From: Gamsiella multidivaricata
Lineage: Eukaryota; Mortierellomycota; Mortierellomycetes; Mortierellales; Mortierellaceae
Direction of reading: 5' to 3'
DNA length: 64,000 bases
NCBI RefSeq assembly: GCF_025024155.1
Contig: NW_026251715.1
Span: 496,001-560,000 of the forward strand
Shown piece by piece: positions 11,490 to 27,234 of this stretch. Within the stretch, counting starts at the first letter, position 1, and each line of letters opens with the position of its first letter. The position numbers were made by a program, and so were the translations under genes. The notes beneath the pieces were generated by a model, which saw only the letters and a program-made list of their open reading frames with translations, was not told the DNA's origin and did not search any database.

Positions 11490-11727
11490 GCCTTGAGTTG
11501 ATGGCACATATGTTTTTTCTTTGGCAACAAACATACAGGTTTGAAAATGAGCGTCCATCAGATGCTCAATTATACCATCTTTTCTATCGTTTTTCTTTTA
11601 TACAGACAATACACGGCATTAAAGAATACACTACGAATGATAACCTACTAGATGTCGAACAAGCAGCGACAACTCTCTTTATTTAACTCGAAGACTACAA
11701 GGTGCCAAAACATTTCATTGTAGCAAA

Positions 11728-16616
<4,889 letters not shown>

Positions 16617-17220
16617 GGTCGTGCTGACGGACTGAGCAAAGTACGAATGAAAGGAAAGAGAGAGAGAGACTGGTTAAGTAGCCAAAGGGTGTCGAGTCAA
16701 GTGAAGTGAGAAGTATAGAGAAGTATAAGCGCGAGTATGAGGTGTGAAATGAAGCGCAGTGCAGTGCAGTCCAGTGAAAAGGGGAGGGCTGCAGAGGGCG
16801 ATGAGGATGTGGATGAGAAGGAAGGCAGATGCAATGCCCTTTTATATACGCGCACCAAGGACACGAATCCCACACGGAATGCAGTTGTTTGAAAGCGGGG
16901 AGGGTGCAGGAGGGTGCAGTTGAGAGCCAGGTCCAGGCACGCGAAACAAAGAATTGTCGCAGCAGTTTTGAGTGGAGAAGCTCACTCTTCCTGGAAACAC
17001 ATTCCTCAATTGCATGGGTGCACAAAGCACAGTCCTGTAAGTGCAAATAACCCAAGCACCTAAAAAAAAAAATGCGAAGCCCAATAGGTTGGACTTCAAT
17101 CCTGATCGCCGACACGCCCAAACAGCATCCAGGAATCCGTCTACAGTCGAGGGGAAAGCACAAAGGACAAGGGAGAGGCTCTCATCAACAACAATAGCAC
17201 ATTCACATCTATACCACACC
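16617..17220. other. Divergent promoter region TBCD / RPP1
   Basis: A 604-bp interval between two divergent housekeeping genes. It has the TATA-like box listed separately, a GA-rich block (16650-16670) and GCAGTGCAGTGCAGT repeats near 16755. No further gene is supported. Confidence 0.6.
16839..16848 (-). promoter_or_regulatory. TATA box of the tubulin cofactor D gene
   Basis: The minus strand reads TATATAAAAG about 225 bp upstream of the TBCD start codon. It is the only good TATA match in the divergent interval shared with RPP1. Confidence 0.55.
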
Positions 17221-18751
17221 ATGTTTTACGATCTCAACCTGCCAGTCTCTGCCACCACGGGATCAGCCCAAGCGGCTCAAGAGCAACTCGAGACCAGGAA
17301 ACGGGTCGAACTGCTTATCCACTGTACGTTCCTGACAAAGCGAAATTCGCCGCCGTCTCGGTAGCAAAATCTATTCATGGGCTACATTAAGACGTGGCAT
17401 CAGCGACCTTCGATACGACCAGGTTAATTAACCACCGGCCCTGTGCACTCACCAACAATTGTTCGTCCTTATTATCTCTTTGATTGACAGTAGGATATCA
17501 AGCTATCGCCTACAACTATGAGATCACTGGAAAGATGCCAAACAACCATGTATAGTCCCAGGACTCGCTCGTTCGCTGCATAGGCCAATCAGAAGACGTC
17601 GATCTCGCTGTATTAACCAGTGTCAACAACTATGGACACCCACAACATAGGTCAACCCCGTCACGAAACTCAACCTTCCAGGAGTTAACCTGAAGCAGTA
17701 CTCTAGATTAACATTGGTCGTGGATGATATCAGCCAGAACTATGGACTAGTAAGGACGCGCGCACACATCGATGCTCAATCTCTGCGTATAGATATCAAG
17801 GCGCCAGGCTTTAAAGTAGCAAGAACTAAACCATATACCCGCTATTATCCTGCTCTCCTCATAGAACACAGGCAATCCAGGGGTCTCTACATATGATATC
17901 ATTGCTGTCCAACCCACGAACGAAAAGCTGTTTCAGGCTGCATGTGGAACATTCGAGGTCGACATCATCTCGCTAGATATGTCCGCAAGGCTACCATTCT
18001 ATCTCAAGCATTCAACCGTTGGACTGGCAGTAGAACGGGGCATCTACTTCGAGCTTTGCTATAGTGCTGCCATTCGAGGTAAAACATCGAACAGGTTATG
18101 ACATGATTGAGATTAATCAGGAATCGATCCTGACGGTAACCTTTTGTTGTCCTCCTCATAGACACGAATGCGAGGAGGAATCTAATCAGCAACGCACAGA
18201 GTTTGATCCGTGTAACGAGGGGGAAGAACATAATTCTGAGCTCACAGGCCATGAAGGCCATGGAGCTGCGGGGGCCCTACGACATTGTGAATTTGTACAG
18301 TATATCAATCGCAGCTCCTTTCATCTCTCTGATCTTACATCTGATATTGTCAATACATCCTAACGCAAGCGCTCCTATCGGTATATTTGGTATAGTGGGA
18401 CACTACTTGGCCTTAATCAAGCGGTTGCAAAGGACTGCTTGAGTTCACACTGTCGCGCGGTTGTGATGCATGCAGGTACGCTTTTTCAGTTTTGTCTTTA
18501 TACATGCTTTATCCTGTGCCATTCTGTTGTACCGCAATGCCAATATTCTTTGCCACTCTTTTTTTTTTTTTTTTTTTGTCTTTGAAAACGCAGAAACACG
18601 CCGAAACACGACACGCGCTGTCATTTCTGTCGATCCGGTATCGTCCCTGACAGAGACTGAACAGTGGAAATTGGGGAATAATAAGCGCAAGCAATTGGAC
18701 TCTAAAGAGGCTAGGCAAAAGAAGAAGAAAGCAAAGGAGCCGTCTTCTTGA
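17221..18751 (+). CDS. RPP1: RNase P/MRP protein subunit Rpp30 (yeast Rpp1)
   Basis: Seven exons: 17221-17323, 17491-17549, 17651-17749, 17865-18078, 18162-18294, 18396-18475 and 18594-18751, giving 281 residues. The protein begins MFYDLNLPVS and contains LGYQAIAYNYEITGK, SRLTLVVDD, YDIIAVQPTNEKLF, DIISLDMSARLPFYLK, AVERGIYFELCYSAAIRD, RGKNIILSS and ELRGPYDIVN, the full TIM-barrel-like signature of Rpp30. The exon 4 acceptor at 17864 was chosen because it alone keeps the frame after exon 3 and gives GLNTGNPGVSTYD. The C-terminus is Lys-rich. Rpp30 is a structural subunit of nuclear RNase P (tRNA 5' processing) and RNase MRP (rRNA processing). The length is normal for fungi. Confidence 0.95.
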
Positions 18752-19322
18752 GAGCGAAAAATAAACTTTTCCTTGCGGAAAATAAGCATTTTTGGCTCTG
18801 ATGGAAACATCCCTGCCCCGTTCTTTTTGATTTTCTCGGATCGTTTCTGACCATGGTTTATGTGCCTTGTCCACATGCATGCAAATGTTCCACAAAGACG
18901 ACTGGTATACGATGAGCACAGATGTATGGATAGCTGCTGAATGGACTTTATGATGTACAATGTGGATCCAGTGTAAACGAATAAGACTATGAACGCAAGA
19001 ACAAGAAAACGCAAAAAAAAAGAGAGGGATAAAGAAAACAAAAATAAAAACTACTAATGACTGTCGATAAGTAACTGATTGCATACAAAAGAGGGTATCC
19101 GCCAAGGGGCTAGAGGTTGCTGGCGTCGTGTCGAGCACGGCGGGATCTTTTTGTCAGGGATCATAGCCGATCGCGTCCACATGATCCCCCTTTCCGAGTT
19201 CTCCTGCTCCTGGAACACATTAGAGATAGAAAAAAAAAAAAAAAAAGAACCTGCCGAAAACAATTGCAACAAAAAACAACGAAAAGAGCCCCGGTCAACG
19301 AATCTGGTGTCAATCGCTGCCT
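18752..19322. other. Convergent intergenic region
   Basis: This region lies between the 3' ends of RPP1 and the downstream minus-strand gene. It contains an A17 tract near 19231 and A-rich stretches around 19012-19050 suitable for 3' end formation. No coding signal was recognised. Confidence 0.6.
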
Positions 19323-19862
19323 TTACTCGTTCTTCTTGAGGTCCTCCTTCTCAATGACCTGTCGCTTGTCGCGTCCAATGGCATAGGTCCAGCTGTAGAG
19401 ACCCTTAGCCAGGGCCAGGGCACCAGCAGCCAACAATCCTTGCTCCATCATCACGGCCAAAGGCATCAGTTCAGCAACCTTGGCAGCGGCCAGATCGTTG
19501 ACCTCGGGGAAAGCTTGAATACAGCCGAGCATCAGGATATCCTTGGTGGTTATGATCAAGGAAAAGACCAAGAATGCGTACGAGAATGGCTCGAAGACAT
19601 CATCAATGAAGGCGAATGAGAAAGCAGCGGACTCGAGGACAGCGAGGGCCATGACTCGGATGATGTCGACAACAAGGTGGACAGCGTAGAGGGTCAAGGC
19701 CGACTGGGGCACGCTCTTGAAGGTCTGGATATAGGACGAAGGATGGGCCTCGACCGCGACGAGATTGGCCTCGGGGAACCAGCGGTTGAAGGCGACAGTA
19801 GCTGCGTAGACGGCAAGGACGGTGAGGACAAAGTCCTGGTTGACGAAGGTCGAGCGAGGCAT
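19323..19862 (-). CDS. Small multi-pass membrane protein with C-terminal dilysine motif, uncharacterised
   Basis: Intronless gene of 179 residues; ATG at 19862, stop at 19323. Three or four hydrophobic stretches are visible: residues about 10-27 (FVLTVLAVYAATVAF), 55-78 (ALTLYAVHLVVDIIRVMALA), 90-112 (SYAFLVFSLIITTKDILML) and 135-160 (AVMMEQGLLAAGALALA). The C-terminus ends ...EKEDLKKNE; Lys at -3 and -4 makes a KKxx COPI retrieval signal, which suggests an ER-resident protein with a cytosolic tail. I do not recognise the family. Frame integrity, a real ATG and codon choice resembling the neighbours argue that it is expressed. Confidence 0.75.
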   Translation of the reverse strand: MPRSTFVNQDFVLTVLAVYAATVAFNRWFPEANLVAVEAHPSSYIQTFKSVPQSALTLYAVHLVVDIIRVMALAVLESAAFSFAFIDDVFEPFSYAFLVFSLIITTKDILMLGCIQAFPEVNDLAAAKVAELMPLAVMMEQGLLAAGALALAKGLYSWTYAIGRDKRQVIEKEDLKKNE

Positions 19863-20335
19863 GGCAGACAGATCTGGTTTTCCGGAATGAGACGACGGGC
19901 GGTGAAGGTGGAGATGATGAGAAAAGGGATGGAGATGGGAACGAGGACAGAAGGCCCTTTAACCTTTGTGCGCTGGACCAGTCAGAGGCGGCAGTCTTGT
20001 TTTTTGATCGCACGTTGATCTTATCTGGGGCAGCACAAAAAAAAAATAAAAAATTCCAATCGCGTGGGCTACGACTCTGCCCTGCCCCTGATCCCTTGAT
20101 CGCATGGCACTTTCTTTGCCACCAAAACGAGATCAAACCCAAAACGACCATTACTTTCCTCTTTGTCTGCGCCGTTGCGCATGGTTCACCTACACAGAGC
20201 GAGAGTCCTTATTTTAAGCCTTCTATGGCGAGGCCAGCCAGCAGGATCCCCTCGTTATCTGGTGCCTTCTTCTTTACGTAGTGCGGGCTGGTCTAAGCAG
20301 AGCAGTTGCAGTGCCTAAATGGCGCCTGGCAAGCT
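19863..20335. other. Intergenic between two minus-strand genes
   Basis: Promoter side of the 179-residue membrane protein gene and 3' flank of the Zn2Cys6 gene. An A12 run lies near 20037-20050. No gene or strong promoter motif was seen. Confidence 0.5.
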
Positions 20336-23300
20336 TTAATGAGGAGGAAAAAGTGTATCGAGGAACGAATCGAACAAGGGCAGGTCATTGAACCCTCCTA
20401 CAAAATCGCCTGTTCCGTGTTGTGTAGCATATGGAAACGATCCAGAAAGCAGCTGTTCTACGGACATATGTTCTCTCCCCGACATAGGATCCTGCGGCCA
20501 AGACTGGAATGGAAAACTGAGCGGAGCCTGCCCATGACCTGGGAATGGCATCTCTGTTGTAAGTGGCTGTATGTTTGTCCACGGTCCAGCAGCATTGGCG
20601 AAGACAACCCCTCCATGTGACCCGTTCGTGATATTGCCACGTCCACGTTGAGCTGCACTCATTCCGTCCACATTCATTGCGAATGAGCCCTGTGCTGTCC
20701 TGTCCCGCACACAGTCGCTTGCCAGTCCATGCGTAAGTGTCGGCTGCGCAACACTGGGAGCCGCGACGACAGGTGCCGTAGGACTTGCTCTCTGCGTACT
20801 ATCTTCCTCTCCGTCACTCATTGTCTCCTTTGTTTGCCTCCGCCATTCGTTGCGAAGTTTTCTCTCCGGGACAAACGCAGGGACGGAACTGGGCCTTCGA
20901 TAGACTGAGCTGGCCAGTTTCCACCTCTGCATTGCCTCTACTATTTCCTGTGTGTACTTTGCGGCCACTCGACATATACTCAGTGGTTGACCGCCTTCAT
21001 CGTCCTGCTCCTCATGGCTGACATCACGGCTGTTCCGAGACTTCGGATTCGACCGTGCCGGCGAGAGATATATATTCCCATCAAATTCGTCCAGCCTTTG
21101 AGCAGCCTGGACCATGAGCGACAATCTTATATCGCCTTTATAGTCAATAATAAAATAGGTTATTAGCACAAACGCTGCACCCTCAAGAAACAACCTGCAG
21201 GCGTCCACAACCAGTGCACTTGTCAAAAGAAGAGGGGCTCCGGTTACTTCCATCAGTCCTTTCGGGTTTCTATTTGAGGTCGTAGTCATGGCTGCTGCCG
21301 CACCAAGAGTCAGACGACGGTTGAAAAACACGAACGAGGAGAGCAGACCCTCAGAGAGTTCCATACGTTTCGAGCCCACGGCCGAGATCCGCCTCCTCAG
21401 ATCTTCATCGCTCCGTAATGCGTTCACAAATCCCTTGATGGAAAAGGCGCCGTCAAACTGTCCGGTATAGAGAGTCGCCGTTCCAAAGGTGCAGAGTATC
21501 GAGAAAAGTGCACTGGATTCGAGTCTGGACCATTCTTCCACCAAGCTCGCCGAGGGATGCCAGGCATAGGGGGCCATATCCACTTGTTTGATCTGCTCGA
21601 TATAAAATTGCATATCCAGGGCGCCCAGGATGATTTCAACAATCTTGTCTTTGGCGCGCGAAGCAGCCTGTTCATGCTCCTGATCTCCTGTTGCTGTTAT
21701 CATTTCTTGCACCTCGGCCAACGACTCTTGATATACTGCCATGGATTGCATCCTGTAAGCAAGTATGGTACGACCTAGTTACGGCATGTAATATAACAAA
21801 AGAATGAAAAAAATGCCAAGAGTACGGTAATATTATAAGCTTATTGCTCTCTTCATTTACCTGCTGAACGAATCATCTTTTCTGTGTCCTGTGCAGGAGA
21901 CTCGATTGTGCCAGCAACGAATCCTTCCAAATTGGCAGGCGTGCCCTCGACCTTGTCCCCATTCTCATCGATTGCTATCATACACTTGGCAATCTTTGCC
22001 AGCTCATCAAAATGGCGTATCGGTCGGATAGCGGCCTTCATATGGATATAATGTCCCTCCCAGAGTCGCAGGCTAATCCACAGCGAAGCAGCGTTGAACA
22101 AGTTCGAAAGCTGGCCGTCTGCAATCTTTTCCTTAGGACCGGCAAGAAGGTCGTGCAGAGCTTGGAGAGACTTGTCGAGTCCAATATCCCGTGAGATGGC
22201 TAGGGCTGTTGTCAGCAGGCTCTCTCCCGCAAGACCGTTGCCTCTGCTAGCTTGTGCATCCTTGCCACCGCTTACAGACGTCCCGATCAAGCTTGGCTCG
22301 TGTGCTAGGAGGAGTTCGAACGCCTGGATCGTGAGAATATCGCATGTCGCTGAGATCAGCATTTGAGTTCCTAAGCGATCGACCACCGACGAGAGTGCCC
22401 GCATAAGAGCTGAAGACAAGGGATGTCGATGTCGAGCCGCTACGAGGAGCATAGACGCAAGAAGAAAATGGGTCGATTTTGTTGGTTGGCGAGCGTGCAG
22501 GTCGTAGATTGTCTTGAGGAGGGGCAGGTGAGGATGCCATGCAAAGTAAGGACTCATGCTATAATGCAGGGAGGAAGCTACTGTGGTTACAACTCTGCGC
22601 CCATACTCTTGAGTTAGAGATCATGCCGCTGAAGTACTTACTAGTCATTCAGCTTGAGGCACTCTTCTCTGTCAATCAAGTCTAGCACATCAACGGCTTC
22701 AATGCCGCGAGTCGGGGAAGCAACTCTCTGTACAAGATAAGAGGTATATTGGGGTTGCCGGACTGCGTATTCAAGGATCACTGAAATCGGCCGCCAGACA
22801 GACCTCCAAGTTCGGTCATTAGACCTTAGAACCGCCGCTACCTCTTTGCCGGACCCCGATTGACATCGAACCATGGACGGCGATACAGGCCCTTGCTGTT
22901 TGCTGGGTCGACCTGAAGTTGATCCCTCTCCGGACAATTCTGTTTCATCTCCTTTGCTGTGCGTGGGATCTCGGGTCAGAATTTTGACGGGGTTTGCGTC
23001 TGCGTCGTATTTCGAAGGCGTTTGACGTGTTGAGGGAGAATCAGCAAAGATGTCTGGCGAAGGCTGAAAAATAGTATCTGGTGTTCCAGGAGAGGTGGCA
23101 GTTGACGTTTCAGATGAGTATCCCATCAAGGACGATATAGATGAAATAGGGCTAGTAGCCCGAGAGGGCCTTGTTGCTGCAGCAGAGAAAGGCCTCAGGC
23201 GTAGAGATATGGACTGGGACGACTGCGAAGCTGAGGCAGCCTCTTGAGCGACCACTTCGGCTGCACTGGCGAGATAAGATAGCGAACTCCAGGATGCATT

Positions 23301-23669
23301 GGCGGCAATGTTCCTTTGGGGACCGTCGTGGCCAAGATCCTCGGCAGGGTTGCGTTGTGGCAGCTTTATTTTCCGCTTTCTGTCTCCGTCCCAGACGATG
23401 CAATCGATGTCGAGGACACTGCAGCGATGGCACCTCTTGGATTCGATAACAGGTTCCTGAGAAGAGGGAACAAAGATATCAGGCAGCTCACATCGTGCCT
23501 TCTTTTCACGGCAATTGAAGCAGCTGCGCTTGGCGAGTGGTCGTTTGCGTCGCTTTGTGGGTGTATTACTGGGCTTGAGTGGCGGTAGAGGTGATGATGC
23601 GATAACTTTATCTGACTGGGCAGCAGAGGCGGTGGAGGAGGCGGAGGTGGGGTTGGACTTTGGCGGCAT
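20336..23669 (-). CDS. Zn(II)2Cys6 fungal transcription factor
   Basis: Three exons: 23669 to about 22643, 22558-21861 and 21735-20336, about 1040 residues. The ATG at 23669 follows a CCGA context; another in-frame ATG at 23867 would add a Pro-rich leader. The DNA-binding cluster is CFNCREKKARC then CHRCSVLDIDC, i.e. C-x2-C-x6-C-x19-C-x2-C-x6-C. The 19-residue loop is long for this class. It is preceded by a basic KRRKRPLAKR stretch, and a Ser/Pro-rich linker follows. The fungal-specific middle homology region spans exons 1-3 (HPHLPLL, FLLASMLLVAARHRHP, SLWISLRLWEGHYIHM). The C-terminal 150 residues are disordered. The exon 3 acceptor (ATGGCAG) was chosen over the nearer CTTACAG because only it keeps the frame. 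Target genes are unknown; the divergent RTA1-like gene is a possible one. Confidence 0.88.
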
Positions 23670-23997
23670 TCGGGCGAGGCTGAGTGCAGGTGTGAGAGGG
23701 GGGGGGGGGGTTGTGCAATCGGAAAGAAGGTGGGGGGGAGGGGAAGGATAAAGGAGCAAAAGTTTTCTTTCTCCGGGCCAGCTCCGTTGGAGTTGTGATT
23801 CGCCAAGGTGGGCTGTATAGCGTATTTGCTCATAAGGTTTTATTACAGAGCAAGTACCCGCAGACATGCAGCGGATATGGACGAGTAAAAAAAGGATCCT
23901 GGCCGCTGGCCCATGGGCTTAATAGCAATTAGGTCTAGCATCACCATCAGCCTACAGCTACAGGTGGAAAAGCCCCTTTAGCTACAGATGGAAGTGC

Positions 23998-24005
23998 TAT
24001 AAAAG
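23998..24005 (+). promoter_or_regulatory. TATA box of the RTA1-like gene
   Basis: A TATAAAAG sequence lies 228-235 bp upstream of the ATG at 24233. Initiation 25-60 bp downstream would fall after the alternative in-frame ATG at 24014, so 24233 is the likelier start. Confidence 0.65.
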
Positions 24006-24084
24006 ATACCGCCATGCCCACATTAACCCTATCCACAGCTCCTGCGAATCTCAAACAAATCTCTTTGTATTTCTTATCCATCTT

Positions 24085-24222
24085 CCTTCTCAAACGACTC
24101 CTCCTTCTTCTCAAACGACTCTTCCTTCTTAAACGACTCTTCCTTCTCAAACGACTCTTCTTTCTCAAACGACTCTTCCTTCTCAAACGACTCTTCCTTC
24201 TCAAACGACTCCTCCTTCCAAG
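24085..24222 (+). repeat. 18-bp minisatellite in the leader of the RTA1-like gene
   Basis: Seven to eight imperfect copies of an 18-bp unit (CTTCTCAAACGACTCTTC) lie in tandem and end just before the AUG context at 24233. The unit is six codons, is stop-free in the gene's frame (Leu-Leu-Lys-Arg-Leu-Phe type) and is also stop-free on the other strand (Ser-Phe-Glu-Lys-Glu-Glu). Confidence 0.9.
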
Positions 24223-24232
24223 GAACACGACC

Positions 24233-25352
24233 ATGGCTGAACGCAGAAGCATTCTCGCATATGAACCTAGCCAAGTGGGCAATCTTGTCACTGGTATCCT
24301 CTACGCCATCGAGGGCATCGTATTCCTATACTACACCATTCGGCACAGGAACAAATGGGCCATATGCCTTCCCATCGGCGCCATTTGCTCCTCGATCGGA
24401 TTCTTCATGAGGTTGACCCTCGACCCTGACAATTTCAAGTTGGTCCCCTATATCGCCCAGCAGGCCTTTGTCGTCATCTCCCCCTGCGCTTTCCTCGCCT
24501 TTAACTACATGCTCTACGGCAGGCTTATCGTTGCGGTCGATCCACAGTTCGGTCTCGATAAGTCCGGATCCAAGATGGAAAAGTCACGTTTCTCCATCAT
24601 TCCTCCCCGAATCGTTGGTCGCACCTTTGTCTGGTCGGATGCCATCACGTTCTTTATTCAGCTTTCTGCAGGAGGCATGCAGGCTGCCGGAGGAAACTCG
24701 AATCCTTCACTCGCCAACATGGGCAACAAGTTGTTCCTTGTGGCTGTCTCTGTCCAGGGCGCCTCATACTGCCTCTTCACCGTATTGCTCTCTGTGACCT
24801 TGCTACGCCTGATTGCTTACAGAAGGCGCACCCAATCCATTCAGGATAGGGGGGGCTGCATGGGGATCGACCGAAGCACAGCCACCATTGTGGCAGGACT
24901 CTACTTCTCCAGCCTGTTCATCATTGTAAGTGCTTCTTTATGGTCTCATGCTCGTCGTCTGCATGGTATCTTACTCAATGCTGACCGATTTATTGAAATA
25001 ACACAGGTTCGATCCATCTACCGTATCGTCGAGTTTAATGAAGGATACCAAGGATATCTGATCACTCATGAATGTAAGATACACCCTGGTGCCTGCTGCC
25101 TTGCCCTTTGATTATTTTTTTTCCCTGCTTACTCAACCACCATGTTTTTTCTGCACCATATTAGTGTACTTGTTCATCCTCGATGCCATTCCTCTTGTCA
25201 TTGCCATTGGTATCTGGGCTATCGTTTGGCCAACCGTTCTGCTCGATAGAATTGCATCCAACGTTCGGCTGGATTCGCAAGGGTACGCGATGGGAGGCAG
25301 CCACAATCGCGTGCAAAGCACGGAAAGCATTGATCGGTCGCGGCTTGTATAA
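24233..25352 (+). CDS. RTA1-like seven-transmembrane protein
   Basis: Three exons, 24233-24925, 25007-25073 and 25165-25352, give 315 residues. Phases match (0 and 1). Seven hydrophobic segments are visible, including GILYAIEGIVFLYYTI, CLPIGAICSSIGFFMRL, AFVVISPCAFLAFNYML, AITFFIQLSAGG, CLFTVLLSVTLLRL, LYFSSLFIIV and FILDAIPLVIAIGIW. Family features include YMLYGRLI after TM3, the loop motif F-x-x-SDAITFFIQLSAGGMQ and RSIYRIVEF near TM6. RTA1/RSB1 proteins sit in the plasma or ER membrane and are linked to long-chain-base or lipid export and to resistance to lipophilic toxicants. The frame is open upstream to an ATG at 24014 through the minisatellite; TATA position argues against that start. 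The divergent Zn2Cys6 gene may regulate it (inference). Confidence 0.92.
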
Positions 25353-25771
25353 GTCGGGCATAGAAGGACGAATGTATACCAGTAGATCATAAATAGATAG
25401 TTATCTCGAGCCATGCGAATACAGGGCAAATACCATTTACTTTTCTTTATTCAAGCAACCTGCTATTGGCCCCTTGTTTTCTATTTATTCGATGGTGCCT
25501 GATGGATGTCCTTTATTGCACTGCTTTGTCGCGCCTTCACGGGTTGAGTCGAGCGGATAAACGGCTATACTTTGCGCCGTTTAAGGCTCTAAAGTGGTGT
25601 GTGCCAGAATCGCTATCTGTCCAGGCGGGTCGAGCCCCATCGCCTTATTCGGATAAACCAGTAGATATCATTGCTGCTCCTTTTCCTTTAATAGCGTTCT
25701 CTTCTTTTCTCCCTTTCTCTTTTTCTAATTTGCCTTCAACCTATCCCTTCATCTGTAACCACCCAACTAAC
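25353..25771. other. Intergenic, 5' flank of the MBL-fold hydrolase gene
   Basis: Nothing coding is supported. The last 90 bp before 25772 form a T/C-rich leader (TTTTCCTTTAATAG, TTTCTCTTTTTC). Confidence 0.5.
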
Positions 25772-26760
25772 ATGGGCGCCGTCGTCAAAGTTGTGCCAGA
25801 CCAGGACGAGTACCTCGAAATCCGACCGGGTCTATTCAGAAGTACCATCATCCTCACCGCAGGTCCCTTAGGATTGCCGATTGCCACCTTCTTGATCAAG
25901 GGCAACCCTGTTCCAGATCAACCCGAGGCCCACGAGTGGCTCATGGTCGATGCGGGGGCACCCCCGCATGCAGACATGATCGTTCAACACGTCAAGGCGG
26001 TTCTAAAGCACCCCAAGGATTCCCTGAAGTACATTTGCATCACCCATGCCCACCTCGACCACATAGGCGCCAGCATCGCTCTCTTGGACGCATACCCTGG
26101 ATGCATGGTCGTCAGTCATCCTGAAGAGAAGCCCTTTTTGTGCGATGGCATGAGTTTTAAGTGCTGTGCTGGCGATACGTAAGATATCTTCATATTTTAT
26201 TAGAACAGAATGAAAAGCGATTGTAGTTTCCAATAACACTTTTTTTTTATCTTGTTTTTTATTGGGACTTATATTTACATGTAGCTGGATCTTCAATATC
26301 ATGAAGCACTTTATGAAAGGTTCAAAGATACGCGTGCCCGAACACAGGACGTTGCTTCTGCGAGAAGGGGACGAGTGGGAGTACTCGGGCCTCGTCAAAG
26401 TGGTTGAGACTCATGGACATACTCCAGGTACATAGGATGATATTCCATTAGGCCGCGACATATTAAAAAGTCTAACGCTCTGCTTTCATGCTTTTAGGGT
26501 CCATCTCGTTTCTACACGTCCCCACACGGTCCATCATGATCGGCGACGCCTCCAAGAACCACATGTTCCTCTACAAGGAGCCTCACCTATCCTATCCATT
26601 ACCCATTGGCACATGTCATATGGGCAACGCCATCAAGTCCATGGACAAGATCATTTCACTCAATGACCATGTCGACACTATCTTTCCTGCTCATGACTAC
26701 AGTCCTGAGGGCATCAGTGTGGCCCAGTTGCAAGGGTTACGCGCCTCGGATCCCCGCTAA
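25772..26760 (+). CDS. Metallo-beta-lactamase-fold hydrolase
   Basis: Three exons: 25772-26178, 26285-26427 and 26498-26760, giving 270 residues. The MBL signature THAHLDHIGAS (HxHxDH) is at about residues 91-101. The downstream metal ligands are present as ETHGHTPG, IGDAS and FPAHDYSPEG, so the binuclear metal site looks intact. Length and simple domain layout fit the glyoxalase II/YycJ-like group of small hydrolases. The substrate cannot be told from sequence. The preceding Leu/Pro-rich open frame (25466-25771) is in frame but shows no domain and lies in the T/C-rich leader; I start at 25772. Confidence 0.9.
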
Positions 26761-27234
26761 GGGCGATAGTACATATAAACAAAATTACGTCGTGACTCAC
26801 TATCCCAGGTGCCTATTGTAGATTAGTAGACTAGACGCACGTAGTATTTGCAAAGTACGCAAACTACATTCCTCAGAAAAAGATCTGCGTCATTATACAT
26901 GAAAGGCAGTTTGAACTTTTATACAAATGTTTTTATTCGTGAATAAGAAAGAAGAATACAGACGCGTAGCGCGATTCAAAGAACAGCAAGTTGGACGAGC
27001 AGTTTTTCTTTACATCCGAAAACGCTTTACCGGCGACTTAAAAGAAAACTGTGGTTCTCGGTCTTTCTCGCATGCCCCTGGCCGTCGCTCCAAACGCCTT
27101 AATTCGTCCCTTTCCACTCAAAGATATTAAGCTGTAGTTGTTTTTGGGGTTGTAGAAATAGGAGAGATGAATGCATCTATGCGATAGTTTGAAGAGCGGA
27201 TGCAGGAACGTCATCCTTTTCTTTCAGATCCCAT
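26761..27234. other. Convergent intergenic region
   Basis: This region lies between the 3' ends of the MBL hydrolase and the SOD-like gene. It is A/T-rich, and no gene or structured repeat is supported. Confidence 0.5.

Larger units (their letters stand above)
23670..24232. other. Divergent promoter region, Zn2Cys6 gene / RTA1-like gene
   Basis: A 563-bp interval. It contains a G10/CCCCC tract near 23700-23745, a TATA box at 23998-24005 for the plus-strand gene, an imperfect duplicated CTACAG-TGGAA element at about 23952-23992 flanking a CCCCT (STRE-like) motif, and the 18-bp minisatellite listed separately. Confidence 0.6.

Noticed and set aside
17750..17896. Read-through of RPP1 exon 3 into the following intron
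   Set aside because: It gives a stop at 17894 and breaks the Rpp30 signature; splicing 17749/17865 restores it.
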